The notes under the pieces are model-generated. The model ran no database searches and was not told where the DNA came from. It saw nothing but the letters and a program-made list of their open reading frames with translations. A program made the position numbers and the translations under genes. DNA of 64,000 bases. It comes from Clostridiales bacterium (GTDB lineage: Bacteria > Bacillota > Clostridia > Peptostreptococcales > Acidaminobacteraceae). Below, piece by piece: positions 1 to 9,786 of the stretch (position 1 is the stretch's first letter; every line of letters begins with the position of its first letter). The DNA lies in contig JAEIOD010000026.1 in NCBI GenBank assembly GCA_016342415.1, forward strand, positions 21,818 through 85,817. The letters run 5' to 3'.

Positions 1-162
1 TTTACCAGTACCAACACCTACGTGTCCGTTATGGTCACCAACAACAACAAGCGCGCTGAATCTAAAGTTTCTACCACCTTTAACAACTTTCGTTACACGA
101 TTTATGTTAATTACCTGCTCCTTGAGGTCTAATTTACTTGCATCAATAATTTGACGGCTCAT
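1..162 (-). CDS. rpsE: 30S ribosomal protein S5, N-terminal part (cut by window edge)
   Basis: Only the first 54 codons are inside the window. They begin [13 protein letters not shown] and continue through the S5 double-stranded RNA-binding segment, including [20 protein letters not shown], which is typical of S5. S5 sits in the body of the small subunit and affects translational accuracy. The ATG ends at 162 and is preceded by a GGAGG Shine-Dalgarno. The gene follows rplR by 16 bases, the usual spc order, and continues out of the window. Confidence 0.95.
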   Translation of the reverse strand, partial: MSRQIIDASKLDLKEQVININRVTKVVKGGRNFRFSALVVVGDHNGHVGVGTGK

Positions 163-178
163 GTATTACCCCTCCTTA

Positions 179-541
179 TTAAAACTTAAGTCCTGCTTCT
201 CTAGCAGCTTCACTCAACTCTTTCACTCTTCCGTGATAAATGTATCCTGCTCTGTCAAATACTACATTCTCAACACCAGCTTTTAAAGCTCTCTCAGCTA
301 CTAGTTTACCTACAAACTTTGCAGCGTCTTTGTTACCACCATTAGATGGTTCAAATCCAGCTTCAAGAGTAGATGCAGAAGCTAATGTTTTACCATTAAC
401 ATCATCAATAACTTGAGCATAAATGTTTTTATTTGATCTATATACATTTAATCTAGGACGCTCAGGAGTTCCCGTAATTTTTTTACGGACTCTAGTTTGA
501 CGAACTTTACGCGATGCGTTTTTACTATTTTTAGTAATCAT
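179..541 (-). CDS. rplR: 50S ribosomal protein L18
   Basis: This 120-residue protein binds 5S rRNA together with L5 in the central protuberance of the large subunit. The basic N-terminus and the sequence [20 protein letters not shown] are typical of L18, and the C-terminal [20 protein letters not shown] is the family signature. An ATG three codons upstream overlaps the AAGG ribosome site, so I place the start at the next ATG (541), which gives the usual MITKN beginning. It lies between rplF and rpsE. Confidence 0.97.
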   Translation of the reverse strand: MITKNSKNASRKVRQTRVRKKITGTPERPRLNVYRSNKNIYAQVIDDVNGKTLASASTLEAGFEPSNGGNKDAAKFVGKLVAERALKAGVENVVFDRAGYIYHGRVKELSEAAREAGLKF

Positions 542-559
542 TCGAGTCATCCTTTCTTA

Positions 560-1099
560 CTATTTACCTGATTTACCTTCTTTACGTCTTACGTATTCAC
601 CAACATAACGAACACCTTTGCCTTTATACGGCTCTGGTTTTCTCCAGTTTCTGATTTTCGCAGCGTAATTACCAACTAAAGCTTTGTCAATACCTTTAAC
701 AATAATAGATGTATTGTTAGGAACCTCAACAGTGATACCTGCTGGATCTTCCATTTCAATCGGATGAGAGTGACCTAATTGTAAATCTAAAACATTACCT
801 TTTTTAGTCGCTCTATATCCAACACCTTGAATTTCTAAAGCTTTTTCATAACCTTTACTAACACCAATAACCATATTATCGATTAATGTTCTGCTTAAAC
901 CATGAAGTGATCTATGCAACTTGTTGTTTGTTGGTCTTTCGACTAACACTTGGTTACCGTCGATTGTTATTATCATATCCTTGCTGATCTGTTCTTCTAA
1001 TTGCCCTAAAGGACCTTTAACAGTTACAAGGTTTGCTTCGCTTACCTTGATTTCAACACCTGAAGGCATTTCAATCGGCGCTTTACCTATTCTAGACAC
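560..1099 (-). CDS. rplF: 50S ribosomal protein L6
   Basis: The 179-residue product begins [17 protein letters not shown] and ends with the L6 signature [26 protein letters not shown], here written in parts: KPEPYKGKG then VRYVGE. L6 has two similar beta domains and lies near the factor-binding centre of the large subunit. Length and ends match the family. It sits in normal order between rpsH and rplR, with short gaps, so it is co-transcribed in the spc part of the operon. Confidence 0.97.
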   Translation of the reverse strand: MSRIGKAPIEMPSGVEIKVSEANLVTVKGPLGQLEEQISKDMIITIDGNQVLVERPTNNKLHRSLHGLSRTLIDNMVIGVSKGYEKALEIQGVGYRATKKGNVLDLQLGHSHPIEMEDPAGITVEVPNNTSIIVKGIDKALVGNYAAKIRNWRKPEPYKGKGVRYVGEYVRRKEGKSGK

Positions 1100-1122
1100 A
1101 CGCGCACCTCCTAATTCTTATC

Positions 1123-1518
1123 TTACCAAACGTAGCAGATTACTTCTCCGCCAATTTGCAATTTACGAGCTTCTTTATCGGTTATAATGCCTTGAGAAGT
1201 TGATACAATAGCAACTCCTAAACCACCTAATACTCTAGGCAATTCGTTTCTCTTAGCATATACTTTTAATCCTGGTTTAGAAATTCTCTTAATACCAGTA
1301 ATAACTCTTGATTTATCCACACCATACTTCAATGCAACTCTGATTGTCTCATGGTTCTCAACTGTTACAATTTCATAACCTTTGATAAAACCTTCTTTTA
1401 ATAAGATTTCCACGATTGACTTCTTAGTTTTAGAAGCAGGGATATCAGCTGTTGCATGTCTAACCATATTTGCATTTCTAATACGAGTTAGTAAATCTGC
1501 AATAGGATCTGTCATCAT
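1123..1518 (-). CDS. rpsH: 30S ribosomal protein S8
   Basis: The 131-residue protein starts [17 protein letters not shown] and ends with the S8 signature region [21 protein letters not shown]8 binds the central domain of 16S rRNA early in assembly and in many bacteria represses the spc operon by binding its mRNA; no such site was identified here. Either of the two adjacent ATG codons could start translation; the GGAGG site is 8 bases from the first. Confidence 0.97.
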   Translation of the reverse strand: MMTDPIADLLTRIRNANMVRHATADIPASKTKKSIVEILLKEGFIKGYEIVTVENHETIRVALKYGVDKSRVITGIKRISKPGLKVYAKRNELPRVLGGLGVAIVSTSQGIITDKEARKLQIGGEVICYVW

Positions 1519-1537
1519 GATATATTCCTCCTCTCGC

Positions 1538-1723
1538 TTACCAGCTTGCTTTTCTCACACCTGGAATTTGTCCTTTGTACGCTAATTCTCTAAAGCATAC
1601 ACGGCAAACGCCAAATTTTCTTAATACAGAGTGTGGTCTACCACAAATACTGCATCTTGTATATTCTCTAGTCGAAAACTTTTGTTTTCTAGCTTGTTTT
1701 ACTTTAAGCGCTTTTCTAGCCAC
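1538..1723 (-). CDS. rpsN: 30S ribosomal protein S14, zinc-binding type
   Basis: This is the short 61-residue form of S14, with two CxxC pairs (CSICGRPH and CRVC) that bind one zinc ion. The zinc form is the usual one in Gram-positive bacteria; the longer zinc-free form lacks these cysteines. S14 is in the head of the small subunit. The gene lies between rplE and rpsH, the standard place. Confidence 0.97.
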   Translation of the reverse strand: MARKALKVKQARKQKFSTREYTRCSICGRPHSVLRKFGVCRVCFRELAYKGQIPGVRKASW

Positions 1724-1736
1724 AGTAACCCTCCTT

Positions 1737-2276
1737 TTATTTAGCGTAAGGCATGCCTAATAGTCTTAACAACTCTTTAGCTTCCTCATCAGTCTTTGCA
1801 GTTGTTACGAATGTAATATCCATACCTCTTACTGCATCAACTTTATCATATTCAATTTCTGGGAAAATTAACTGTTCTTTAATACCTAAAGTATAGTTAC
1901 CTCTACCGTCAAATGCGTTAGGGTTAGTTCCTCTAAAGTCACGTACACGTGGTAATGAAATAGTGAATAATCTATCAGTAAATTCATACATGATTTGATC
2001 TCTAAGTGTTACCTTAGCGCCTACTGTCATACCTTCACGAACTTTAAAGTTTGCAACTGATTTCTTAGCTTTAGTAACTACTGGTTTTTGACCTGTAATT
2101 AATCCAAGCTCAGCAACAGCAGCCTTAATAACTTTAGGATTTTCTTTTGCAGAACCCAATCCCATGTTAACTACAATTTTCTCAAGCTTAGGAATTTCCA
2201 TAACTGAGTTATAAGAAAACTTCTCCATCATAGCTTTTTTCAATTCATTATTATAAGTTTCTTTTAATCTAGCCAT
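1737..2276 (-). CDS. rplE: 50S ribosomal protein L5
   Basis: The 179-residue product carries the L5 signature ([13 protein letters not shown] near the N-terminus, [20 protein letters not shown] in the middle). L5 binds 5S rRNA and contacts P-site tRNA. Length is normal. It follows rplX after 30 bases and precedes rpsN by 13 bases. Confidence 0.97.
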   Translation of the reverse strand: MARLKETYNNELKKAMMEKFSYNSVMEIPKLEKIVVNMGLGSAKENPKVIKAAVAELGLITGQKPVVTKAKKSVANFKVREGMTVGAKVTLRDQIMYEFTDRLFTISLPRVRDFRGTNPNAFDGRGNYTLGIKEQLIFPEIEYDKVDAVRGMDITFVTTAKTDEEAKELLRLLGMPYAK

Positions 2277-2306
2277 CTAGCGTAATACCTCCCTTCACAG
2301 GATTAT

Positions 2307-2618
2307 TTAATCTAATACTTCACCAGTTTTCACTGAAACACGTACTTTTCTTCCATCTTCTAAGAACTTGTGACCTATGCGAGTACCTTGCTTAGTCTTA
2401 GATTCATAGTATAAAACATTTGATACATGAATTGGTGCTTCTTGATGAATGATACCACCTTGTTGAACTTTTGCAGTTGGTTTTTGGTGCTTTGTTACCA
2501 TGTTAACACCTTCAACTAATACTCTGTTCGCTTTAGGGATGGCATATAGTACTTTTCCATTTTTGCCTTTATCTTTACCAGCTGTTACGATTACCGTATC
2601 GCCTTTCTTGATATGCAT
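2307..2618 (-). CDS. rplX: 50S ribosomal protein L24
   Basis: The 103-residue protein begins [20 protein letters not shown], the KOW motif that defines L24, and contains the typical [13 protein letters not shown] segment. L24 starts assembly of the large subunit by binding 23S rRNA near its 5' end. Gene order and length are as expected. Confidence 0.97.
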   Translation of the reverse strand: MHIKKGDTVIVTAGKDKGKNGKVLYAIPKANRVLVEGVNMVTKHQKPTAKVQQGGIIHQEAPIHVSNVLYYESKTKQGTRIGHKFLEDGRKVRVSVKTGEVLD

Positions 2619-2633
2619 TCAGTCCACCTCCTA

Positions 2634-3002
2634 CTACAATACTTCTGGAGCTAAAGAAACAATTTTCATAAATTTCGCATCTCTTAACTCTCTAGCAACA
2701 GGGCCAAATATTCTTGTGCCTGTTGGTGTTTTGTCATCTTTAATAATTACAGCAGCGTTATCATCAAACTGGATGTAACTACCATCATTTCTTCTAGTAG
2801 CTTTAACAGTTCTAACAACTACAGCTTTAACTACATCACCCTTCTTAACAACTCCGCCTGGCGTTGCTTTTTTAACCGTACAAACTATTACATCACCAAT
2901 ACCAGCGTATCTTCTTTTAGAACCGCCTAGTACTTTGATTGTTAATAGCTCTTTAGCACCTGAATTATCAGCTACTTTCAGTCTCGTTTCTTGTTGGATC
3001 AT
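2634..3002 (-). CDS. rplN: 50S ribosomal protein L14
   Basis: The 122-residue protein begins [19 protein letters not shown] and includes the L14 segment [19 protein letters not shown]14 forms a bridge to the small subunit and is the docking point for the silencing factor RsfS. The gene sits between rpsQ and rplX with short gaps and an AGGAGG-like ribosome site. Confidence 0.97.
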   Translation of the reverse strand: MIQQETRLKVADNSGAKELLTIKVLGGSKRRYAGIGDVIVCTVKKATPGGVVKKGDVVKAVVVRTVKATRRNDGSYIQFDDNAAVIIKDDKTPTGTRIFGPVARELRDAKFMKIVSLAPEVL

Positions 3003-3022
3003 AGCTATAACCTCCTTGAAAG

Positions 3023-3277
3023 CTATTTAGCTTTCTCAACTACTTCTACAAGTCTAAAGAACTTATCTTTACTTAATTTTCTTGTTTCCATAATTTTCAC
3101 TCTATCACCAGTATTACACACATTATTTTCATCATGTGCTTTATATCTAACCGTCTTTTTAACACGTTTGTTGTATAATGGGTGACGTACGAAGTTCTCA
3201 ATTTCAACTACGATAGTCTTGTCCATTTTATCACTAACCACGCGTCCTTGACGTACCTTTCTTCTACCTCTTTCCAC
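3023..3277 (-). CDS. rpsQ: 30S ribosomal protein S17
   Basis: The 84-residue product contains [20 protein letters not shown] and the later segment [20 protein letters not shown], both typical of S17, an OB-fold protein that binds 16S rRNA early in assembly. It lies in normal order after rpmC and before rplN. Confidence 0.97.
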   Translation of the reverse strand: MERGRRKVRQGRVVSDKMDKTIVVEIENFVRHPLYNKRVKKTVRYKAHDENNVCNTGDRVKIMETRKLSKDKFFRLVEVVEKAK

Positions 3278-3294
3278 GACGAATCCTCCTTCGC

Positions 3295-3501
3295 TTAAGC
3301 TTGTAGTTCTCTCTCACGTAAAATTAAATTTACACGAGCGATGTCTTTTTTAACGCCTTTTAACTTCAAAGGGTTTTCTAATTGCCCAGTAGCTAATTGG
3401 AATCTCAGATTGAAAAGTTCGTTCTTTAACTCGTTAAGCTGTACATCTAATTCTTTTGACGTCATGTCGCGGTATTTCACTAATTTATCTCTACGCTTCA
3501 T
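3295..3501 (-). CDS. rpmC: 50S ribosomal protein L29
   Basis: L29 is a two-helix protein near the peptide exit tunnel, where it helps form the binding site for SRP and trigger factor. The core [19 protein letters not shown] and [15 protein letters not shown] match the family. The frame stays open upstream to 3540, but that would overlap rplP by 50 bases; the ATG at 3501, behind AGGTGGTG, gives a normal 68-residue protein and only an 11-base overlap with the rplP stop, which suggests translational coupling. Confidence 0.95.
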   Translation of the reverse strand: MKRRDKLVKYRDMTSKELDVQLNELKNELFNLRFQLATGQLENPLKLKGVKKDIARVNLILRERELQA

Positions 3502-3931
3502 GAGCTTCACCACCTTTTTCCTGATCAGCTTTAAGTACAAATTTACACTTTATAGGTAATTTGTTAGCCGCTAATCTCATAGCTTCTCTTGCAGTTTCTT
3601 CATCTACACCAGCTAATTCAAACATTACTCTGCCTGGCTTAACTACTGCTACCCAGTACTCTGGAGAACCTTTACCAGCACCCATACGAGTCTCTGCAGG
3701 TTTTCTAGTTACAGGCTTGTGAGGGAAAATCTTAATTGTAGTCTTTCCACCTCTTTTTATATATCTATTGATAGCGATTCTGGCTGCTTCTATTTGATTA
3801 GAAGTGATCCAGGCTCTATCTAGTGCAACTAATCCATACTCACCGTAAGTAACAGTGTTTCCCTTAGTTGCAATTCCTTTCATTCTGCCTCTATGTTGCT
3901 TTCTTCTTTTAACTCTTTTAGGCATCAGCAT
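3491..3931 (-). CDS. rplP: 50S ribosomal protein L16
   Basis: The 146-residue protein begins [17 protein letters not shown], the standard L16 beginning, and has the signature [21 protein letters not shown]16 organises the A site of the peptidyl transferase centre. Start at 3931 is supported by GGGAGG nine bases upstream. Its last codons overlap rpmC. Confidence 0.97.
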   Translation of the reverse strand: MLMPKRVKRRKQHRGRMKGIATKGNTVTYGEYGLVALDRAWITSNQIEAARIAINRYIKRGGKTTIKIFPHKPVTRKPAETRMGAGKGSPEYWVAVVKPGRVMFELAGVDEETAREAMRLAANKLPIKCKFVLKADQEKGGEAHEA

Positions 3932-3973
3932 GACAAATTGCCTCCCTTCTTAACCATCAATGACGATTATCTA

Positions 3974-4720
3974 TTACTTATCTGAAGTCTTTTTGTTGTT
4001 TCTGTTACGGTTGGTATTAGGTTTTCTTTTGTTATCAGTCTTTGCTCTAGCTTTACGAGCTTCTTTTCTTTTAAGAACTCTTCCACCTGGAGTAGGTAAT
4101 ACTTCACCTTTAAAGATCCAAACTTTAACACCAATCTTACCGTAAGTAGTATCTGCTTCGCCGAAACCGTAATCGATATCAGCTCTTAATGTAGACAATG
4201 GCACATTTCCTTCTGAGTAGTGTTCAGTTCTCGCCATTTCAGCGCCACCTAATCTACCAGAACATTGTACTTTGATACCTTTAGCTCCAGATCTCATCGC
4301 TCTTTGCATAACTTGCTTCATAGCTCTTCTGAATGAAACTCTTCTCTCTAATGAGAATGCAACATTTTCAGAAACTAATTGAGCGTCTGTATCTACATTT
4401 TGTACTTCTGATATATCTAATTGAATAAATTTATCAGTCATACCAGCTAAACCAGTTTTTAATTTAGCAATATTTTCTCCGCCTCTACCAACAATCATTC
4501 CCGGCTTAGCAGTGAAAACGTTAATTTTTACTTTATCTTCAGTTCTATCAATATAAACTCTTGAAATTCCTGCTGTGTAAAGAGTTTTCTTGATATATGT
4601 TCTAATTTCGTGGTCTTCTTTTAATAATGCTCCGAAGTTTTTCTTACTAGCATACCATTTTGAATCCCAGTCATTGATAACACCAACTCTAAGTCCGTGC
4701 GGGCTTACCTTTTGACCCAT
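3974..4720 (-). CDS. rpsC: 30S ribosomal protein S3
   Basis: The 248-residue product has the N-terminal [20 protein letters not shown], the KH domain motif [13 protein letters not shown], and the C-terminal S3 domain. S3 lines the mRNA entry tunnel and has helicase activity there. A basic, low-complexity tail of about 30 residues, rich in K, R and N, follows the conserved [15 protein letters not shown]; such tails vary widely between species. Confidence 0.97.
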   Translation of the reverse strand: MGQKVSPHGLRVGVINDWDSKWYASKKNFGALLKEDHEIRTYIKKTLYTAGISRVYIDRTEDKVKINVFTAKPGMIVGRGGENIAKLKTGLAGMTDKFIQLDISEVQNVDTDAQLVSENVAFSLERRVSFRRAMKQVMQRAMRSGAKGIKVQCSGRLGGAEMARTEHYSEGNVPLSTLRADIDYGFGEADTTYGKIGVKVWIFKGEVLPTPGGRVLKRKEARKARAKTDNKRKPNTNRNRNNKKTSDK

Positions 4721-4735
4721 ACATATCCCTCCTTA

Positions 4736-5068
4736 CTATTTTTCTTTAACAACAACGCCTATGTGGCTTGTTCTATGAAGTATTGGGTTTGCTCTACCCA
4801 TTGATCCAGCCTTGAAACGCTTCATTGTCGGACCTTGGTTAGCAAATACTTCCGAAACAATTAAGTTGTCAGCATTTAATTCGTGGTTGTTTTCAGCGTT
4901 AGCTATCGCAGATTCTAAAACCTTTAATAAGTATCCAGCACCTTTTCTAGGTGTGAACTTTAGAATCGCTTTTGCTTCATCTACGCTCTTTCCTCTAACT
5001 AAGTCAGCAATTGGCTTAATTTTTCTTGGCGAGATTCTAATGTATTTCGCTAAAGCTTTTGCTTCCAT
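4736..5068 (-). CDS. rplV: 50S ribosomal protein L22
   Basis: The 110-residue protein begins [19 protein letters not shown] and ends with the region [21 protein letters not shown], the L22 beta hairpin that reaches into the exit tunnel and is a common site of macrolide-resistance changes. The hairpin looks intact. Normal order between rpsS and rpsC. Confidence 0.97.
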   Translation of the reverse strand: MEAKALAKYIRISPRKIKPIADLVRGKSVDEAKAILKFTPRKGAGYLLKVLESAIANAENNHELNADNLIVSEVFANQGPTMKRFKAGSMGRANPILHRTSHIGVVVKEK

Positions 5069-5096
5069 GTATTTTACCTCCTAATCAAACAAGACT

Positions 5097-5372
5097 TTAT
5101 TTCTTAGACGTCTTATCTCCTGCGTGACCTCTGAAAGTTCTTGTTGGTGAAAATTCTCCTAATTTATGACCAATCATATCTTCAGTAATATAAACCGGGA
5201 TATGTTTTCTTCCGTCATGAACCGCAATTGTATGTCCTACCATCTGTGGGAAAATAGTTGATGCTCTAGACCAAGTCTTAATAACTTGCTTGTCATTAGC
5301 TTCGTTCATAGCTTCTATCTTCTTTAAAAGTCCTTTATGAATGAAAGGTCCTTTTTTTAATGATCTGCCCAT
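5097..5372 (-). CDS. rpsS: 30S ribosomal protein S19
   Basis: The 91-residue protein starts [20 protein letters not shown] and carries the S19 signature [15 protein letters not shown] stretch ([20 protein letters not shown]). S19 lies in the head of the small subunit and forms a complex with S13. Order and length are normal. Confidence 0.97.
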   Translation of the reverse strand: MGRSLKKGPFIHKGLLKKIEAMNEANDKQVIKTWSRASTIFPQMVGHTIAVHDGRKHIPVYITEDMIGHKLGEFSPTRTFRGHAGDKTSKK

Positions 5373-5416
5373 GGCTCATTGCCTCCTTTCAACAAGTGAA
5401 ATATTTTTACAATGTA

Positions 5417-6256
5417 TTACTTTCTCTTCTCTGATCTAGATCTTACGATATATTTGTCAGAGTGTTTGTTTTTCTTTCTAGTCTTATATCCAAGCGTCGG
5501 CTTACCCCAAGGAGTAACTGGAGCAGGTCTACCAATAGGACATCTACCTTCACCACCACCGTGAGGATGGTCGTTAGGGTTCATTACAGATCCACGAACT
5601 GTAGGTCTGATTCCCATGTGTCTCTTTCTACCAGCTTTACCAACTTTGATATTTTCATGATCTGTGTTTCCAACTTGACCAATAGTAGCTCTACAATTAA
5701 TGTGAACTTTTCTTACTTCTCCAGAAACTAATCTTAGAGTAGCAAAGTTACCTTCTTTAGCCATTAATTGTGCTGAAGTACCAGCAGATCTGATTAATTG
5801 ACCACCTTTACCAGCTTTTAATTCAACATTATGAACTAAAGTACCAGTCGGCATATCGCCTAACTCCATACAGTTACCAGGCTTAATATCACAATCTTTA
5901 CCAGAATATAATACGTCGCCAACGTAAACTTTGTTTGGTGCTATGATATATCTTTTTTCACCATCAGCATATGTTAATAATGCAATGTTTGCAGTTCTGT
6001 TTGGATCATACTCAATTGCAGAAACAGTAGCAGGGATACCATCTTTATTTCTTTTGAAATCGATGATTCTGTACTTTCTTTTAGCTCCGCCACCTCTATG
6101 TCTAACAGTGATTACACCTCTGTTATTTCTACCAGCATTTTTCTTTAAAGCTACAACTAAAGCTTTCTCAGGTTTCTTCTTAGTAATCTCTTCGAATGTT
6201 GAAACCGTCATATGTCTAATAGCAGGTGAAGTGGGTTTAAATCCTCTAATACCCAT
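5417..6256 (-). CDS. rplB: 50S ribosomal protein L2
   Basis: The 279-residue protein begins [19 protein letters not shown] and has the C-terminal [20 protein letters not shown] motif, which includes the histidine close to the peptidyl transferase centre. L2 is needed for subunit association and peptide bond formation. Normal place between rplW and rpsS. Confidence 0.97.
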   Translation of the reverse strand: MGIRGFKPTSPAIRHMTVSTFEEITKKKPEKALVVALKKNAGRNNRGVITVRHRGGGAKRKYRIIDFKRNKDGIPATVSAIEYDPNRTANIALLTYADGEKRYIIAPNKVYVGDVLYSGKDCDIKPGNCMELGDMPTGTLVHNVELKAGKGGQLIRSAGTSAQLMAKEGNFATLRLVSGEVRKVHINCRATIGQVGNTDHENIKVGKAGRKRHMGIRPTVRGSVMNPNDHPHGGGEGRCPIGRPAPVTPWGKPTLGYKTRKKNKHSDKYIVRSRSEKRK

Positions 6257-6271
6257 GTCGCGCCTCCTTAA

Positions 6272-6562
6272 TTACATACCTTCGAATAATTCGATAGGCT
6301 TAGAATCAGCAGTTAAAGTAATAATAGCCTTTTTCCAATCTGCTCTTTTACCAATGAATTTTCCTTGTCTTTTTACCTTACCTTTAACATTTAATGTATT
6401 GATTTTAGAAACCTTAACACCAAATGCTTCTTCAACTGCTAATTTGATTTCAGTCTTATTAGCATCTTTTAAAACTTTAAAAGTATATTTGTTCGTTTCC
6501 ATACCCATCATTGATTTCTCAGTGATGATTGGCTTAATAATAATATCATAAGGTGATTTCAT
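6272..6562 (-). CDS. rplW: 50S ribosomal protein L23
   Basis: The 96-residue protein has the L23 features: [12 protein letters not shown] at the start, then [13 protein letters not shown] [20 protein letters not shown]23 forms the rim of the exit tunnel and is the main dock for trigger factor and SRP. Its start codon shares one base with the rplD stop, so the two genes are translationally coupled. Confidence 0.97.
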   Translation of the reverse strand: MKSPYDIIIKPIITEKSMMGMETNKYTFKVLKDANKTEIKLAVEEAFGVKVSKINTLNVKGKVKRQGKFIGKRADWKKAIITLTADSKPIELFEGM

Positions 6563-7185
6563 TATGCGTACACCTCCTCGATTGTCTCAAGAGCCTTCTT
6601 CGTGATTACAAAGTTGTTGTGGTTTAAAATGTCATAAACATTTAACTCACCAACGAATGTAGTCTCAACTCCTGGAATGTTATTTGATGATCTTACAACA
6701 CTCTCATTAACTCCCGGTAATACGATTAATGATTTTTTCTCAGCTTTAATGTTTGATAAAATCTTAATCATATCTTTTGTCTTAGGTGCATCCATTGCGA
6801 TATCATCTAAAACGATTACTTCACCAGCAGCTACTTTAGCAGATAACGCTGAGAATAATGCTAATCTCTTAACTCTCTTTGGTAACTTGTAAGAGTAATC
6901 TCTCGGCTTCGGTGCAAATGCTACACCACCACCAACATAATGAGGTGCTCTTGTTGTACCTTGTCTTGCTCTACCAGTACCTTTTTGTCTAAACGGCTTC
7001 TTACCACCACCACGTACTTCAGCACGAGTTTTAGCAGACTGAGTACCTTGTCTTTGGTTTGCCAAGTAATTTTTTACAACATCGTGTAAAACATACTCGT
7101 TTACTTCAATACCGAAAATACCTGGATTCAAATCAATATCGCCAATTTTTTCACCTGATACGTTTAATACGTCTAATTTAGGCAT
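6562..7185 (-). CDS. rplD: 50S ribosomal protein L4
   Basis: The 207-residue product has the tunnel-loop sequence [20 protein letters not shown] followed by [16 protein letters not shown], diagnostic for L4. L4 narrows the exit tunnel with L22. In E. coli free L4 also shuts off the S10 operon through its leader; whether that applies to the leader at 8268-8445 is unknown. Confidence 0.97.
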   Translation of the reverse strand: MPKLDVLNVSGEKIGDIDLNPGIFGIEVNEYVLHDVVKNYLANQRQGTQSAKTRAEVRGGGKKPFRQKGTGRARQGTTRAPHYVGGGVAFAPKPRDYSYKLPKRVKRLALFSALSAKVAAGEVIVLDDIAMDAPKTKDMIKILSNIKAEKKSLIVLPGVNESVVRSSNNIPGVETTFVGELNVYDILNHNNFVITKKALETIEEVYA

Positions 7186-7200
7186 ATCCAGTCCTCCTTC

Positions 7201-7833
7201 CTACTTAGTAGTCTTAACAGACTCTTTTACAGTTACTATACCTTTTTTCGGTCCTGGTACAGCACCTTTAATTAATAGTAAGTTTCTTTCAACATCTACT
7301 GAAACAATTTCTAAATTTTGAACTGTTGAAGTAGTGTTACCTAATTGACCTGACATCTTCATACCTTTGATTACTCTACCAGGATAAGATGCGTTACCGA
7401 TTGAACCAGGTCTTCTTCTGTGCTTAGAACCGTGAGTCATAGGACCTCTACTGTGGTTCCATCTTCTGATTACACCTTGATGACCTTTACCTTTTGAAGT
7501 ACCAGTTACATCAACAGATTGTCCATTTGCAAATAAGTCAACTTTAATTTCTTGTCCAATAGTGTAAGTTGTAGGATCTTCTACTCTAAATTCTTGAACA
7601 TACTTCTTAACTTCAATACCAGCTTTGTCAAAGTGACCTTTTTCTGGCTTAATGATGTGGTTCTTCTTCTTGTCTTCAAAAGCAACTTGAACTGCGTTAT
7701 ATCCATCAGTTTCAACTGTTTTGATTTGTGTTACAAAGATAGGTCCAGCTTCAACTACTGTTACTGGAACAACGTTTCCGTTTTCTGTGAACACTTGAGT
7801 CATCCCGATTTTTCTACCGATGATTCCTTTCAT
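7201..7833 (-). CDS. rplC: 50S ribosomal protein L3
   Basis: The 210-residue protein begins MKGIIGRKIGMTQVFTENG and has the core KGHQGVIRRWNHSRGPMTHG and SKHRRRPGSIG, typical of L3, one of the two proteins that start large-subunit assembly. An AGGAGGTGC ribosome site precedes the ATG. The 119-base gap to rpsJ is larger than elsewhere in the operon and holds hairpins (separate entry). Confidence 0.97.
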   Translation of the reverse strand: MKGIIGRKIGMTQVFTENGNVVPVTVVEAGPIFVTQIKTVETDGYNAVQVAFEDKKKNHIIKPEKGHFDKAGIEVKKYVQEFRVEDPTTYTIGQEIKVDLFANGQSVDVTGTSKGKGHQGVIRRWNHSRGPMTHGSKHRRRPGSIGNASYPGRVIKGMKMSGQLGNTTSTVQNLEIVSVDVERNLLLIKGAVPGPKKGIVTVKESVKTTK

Positions 7834-7952
7834 GCATGCACCTCCTAAAATTCTTACAGCGGATTATGACAATTCATAAACCATAATCATACTAAAAATA
7901 TTAGATGAGTTTTAATATTTCTATAAAAACAACAAATATTTAGTATTCAATA
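7834..7952 (-). other. Structured rpsJ-rplC spacer
   Basis: This 119-base gap holds no gene. Read on the minus strand it can form two hairpins: AAATATTA paired with TAATATTT, followed by a few T residues, and GATTATG paired with CATAATC just before the AGGAGG of rplC. The first resembles a weak terminator or pause. Neighbouring genes of this operon are mostly separated by 15-40 bases. A regulatory role in rplC-rplD expression is inference. Confidence 0.4.
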
Positions 7953-8267
7953 TTATAATTTGATCTCGATATCCACACCAGCTGGTAAATCAATCTTCAT
8001 TAAAGCGTCAACTGTCTTTTGAGTTGGGCTTAAGATATCTACCAATCTTTTGTGAGTTCTCATCTCAAATTGCTCTCTTGAGTCTTTGTACTTATGTACT
8101 GCTCTTAAGATTGTTACAATTTCCTTTTTAGTTGGTAAAGGAATTGGACCCGATACTTCAGCGCCCGTTCTTTTAGCTGCTTCAACTATTTTAGCTGCAG
8201 AAGCATCTAATAATTTGTGATCGTAAGACTTAAGTCTTATTCTGATTTTTTGACCTGCGTTAGCCAT
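7953..8267 (-). CDS. rpsJ: 30S ribosomal protein S10 (NusE)
   Basis: The 104-residue protein contains [20 protein letters not shown] and the signature [20 protein letters not shown] with FEMRTHKR following. S10 is in the head of the small subunit and, as NusE, links NusG to the ribosome and takes part in antitermination. It is the first gene of the S10 operon; an AGGAGG site lies seven bases before the ATG. Confidence 0.97.
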   Translation of the reverse strand: MANAGQKIRIRLKSYDHKLLDASAAKIVEAAKRTGAEVSGPIPLPTKKEIVTILRAVHKYKDSREQFEMRTHKRLVDILSPTQKTVDALMKIDLPAGVDIEIKL

Positions 8268-8445
8268 GTTTTATCCTCCTTCTATTCTGTTTCGTAAGAT
8301 TTGTTTCTTATGCACACTCACCCTAGCGTGTCGCAAGTTGAGTGACAAAAAAACAACGAGTCGCTCACCTCTCAGGGCGAACTTTTCTCCACGAAAGTTC
8401 TCCATTAGAAAATGGTAACCTCTCGCTTCATCGCGTTTTACGTAC
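8268..8445 (-). promoter_or_regulatory. 5' leader of the S10 operon
   Basis: About 175 bases separate the predicted transcription start from rpsJ. On the minus strand the leader can fold into several hairpins, for example GAACTTT paired with AAAGTTC, and a second, imperfect one (GAGCGAC with GTCACTC) that spans a run of seven T residues. The T run after a GC-bearing stem resembles an attenuator. Long S10 leaders in other bacteria are targets of autoregulation by L4; whether this one is, is inference. Confidence 0.5.
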
Positions 8446-8451
8446 TAGAGT

Positions 8452-8480
8452 ATTATAACCCACAATTTTATATAATGCAA
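8452..8480 (-). promoter_or_regulatory. S10 operon promoter
   Basis: On the minus strand TTGCAT (8475-8480) and TATAAT (8452-8457) are separated by 17 bases, a good sigma-A promoter. It lies between the tuf terminator and rpsJ and so starts the S10/spc operon independently of the str operon. Confidence 0.8.
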
Positions 8481-8505
8481 GGGGTTCTTTAAATTTATTT
8501 TTTAT

Positions 8506-8545
8506 TTATAAAAAAAATATATAGACTGGCAAAAGCCAGTCTATA
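8506..8545 (-). terminator. Intrinsic terminator of the str operon
   Basis: Minus strand: ATAGACTGGC, loop TTTT, GCCAGTCTAT, then an A/T-rich stretch with eight T residues. It lies just beyond the tuf stop codon and ends the rpsL-rpsG-fusA-tuf transcript. Confidence 0.9.
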
Positions 8546-8562
8546 TGAATTAAAAACTATGA

Positions 8563-9759
8563 TTAGTCTGCAAATACTTTGATAACAGATCCAGAACCAA
8601 CTGTTCTTCCACCCTCACGGATAGAGAACTTTAATGTTTCTTCAATCGCGATTGGAGCGATTAATTCGATAGTCATCTCTACGTTATCACCAGGCATACA
8701 CATTTCAACGCCTTCTTTTAACGTGATGTTACCAGTTACATCTGTAGTTCTGAAGAAGAATTGTGGTCTATATCCAGAGAAGAATGGCTTATGACGTCCA
8801 CCCTCTTCTTTTTTAAGAACGTATACTTGTGCTTCGAACTTAGTATGTGGATGGATTGTTCCAGGAGCAGCAAGAACTTGTCCTCTTTCGATTTCTGTTC
8901 TTTGAACACCTCTTAATAAACAACCAATGTTGTCTCCAGCAAAACCTTCATCTAATAACTTCTTGAACATCTCAACACCAGTACAAACTACTGATCTTGG
9001 TTCTTCAGTTAAACCAACGATTTCGATAGTATCAGAAACTCTTAAGATACCTCTTTCGATTCTACCTGTAGCAACTGTACCTCTACCTGTGATAGAGAAT
9101 ACGTCCTCAACTGGCATTAAGAAAGGCTTATCAGTATCTCTCTCTGGCTCTGGAACATACTCATCAACGATTTCGAATAACTCAATGATTTTGTCACCCC
9201 ACTCTGAAGATGAATCTTCAAGAGCTAATAATGCAGAACCTCTAATGATTGGAGTATCATCACCTGGGAAATCGTAAGCGTCTAATAATTCTCTTACTTC
9301 CATTTCAACTAACTCTAATAACTCCTCATCATCAACCATGTCACATTTGTTTAAGAAAACAACGATGTATGGAACACCAACTTGACGTGATAATAAGATA
9401 TGCTCTCTAGTTTGAGGCATAGGACCATCTGCTGCAGAAACAACTAAGATAGATCCGTCCATTTGAGCAGCACCAGTGATCATGTTCTTTACATAATCGG
9501 CATGGCCTGGACAGTCAACGTGAGCGTAATGTCTGTTAGGAGTTTCATACTCAACGTGAGCTGTAGAGATAGTGATACCTCTTTCTCTCTCTTCTGGAGC
9601 TTTATCGATATTCTCGAAGTCTACTTTCTCACCAAGACCGTATCTATCAAATAATACTTTAGTGATTGCAGCTGTTAAAGTTGTTTTACCGTGGTCAACG
9701 TGACCAATTGTACCAACGTTAACGTGTGGCTTATTTCTTTCAAATTTTTGCTTTGCCAT
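8563..9759 (-). CDS. tuf: Elongation factor Tu
   Basis: EF-Tu carries aminoacyl-tRNA to the ribosome as a GTP complex. The 398-residue protein begins [20 protein letters not shown], with G1 GHVDHGKTT, effector RGITIS, G3 DCPGHADY (His for catalysis present) and G4 NKCD; domains 2 and 3 follow from about residue 205. It is the last gene of the str operon, 27 bases after fusA, followed by a strong terminator. Only one tuf copy is in the window. Confidence 0.98.
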   Translation of the reverse strand: MAKQKFERNKPHVNVGTIGHVDHGKTTLTAAITKVLFDRYGLGEKVDFENIDKAPEERERGITISTAHVEYETPNRHYAHVDCPGHADYVKNMITGAAQMDGSILVVSAADGPMPQTREHILLSRQVGVPYIVVFLNKCDMVDDEELLELVEMEVRELLDAYDFPGDDTPIIRGSALLALEDSSSEWGDKIIELFEIVDEYVPEPERDTDKPFLMPVEDVFSITGRGTVATGRIERGILRVSDTIEIVGLTEEPRSVVCTGVEMFKKLLDEGFAGDNIGCLLRGVQRTEIERGQVLAAPGTIHPHTKFEAQVYVLKKEEGGRHKPFFSGYRPQFFFRTTDVTGNITLKEGVEMCMPGDNVEMTIELIAPIAIEETLKFSIREGGRTVGSGSVIKVFAD

Positions 9760-9786
9760 TTTTGAAATTCCTCCCTTATAAAAAAT

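Noticed and set aside
921..6551. Several open frames of 60-200 codons on the plus strand opposite the ribosomal protein genes
   Set aside because: They lie wholly opposite highly conserved genes, have no ribosome site in the right place and read as low-complexity membrane-like sequence, as expected from the reverse of lysine-rich genes.
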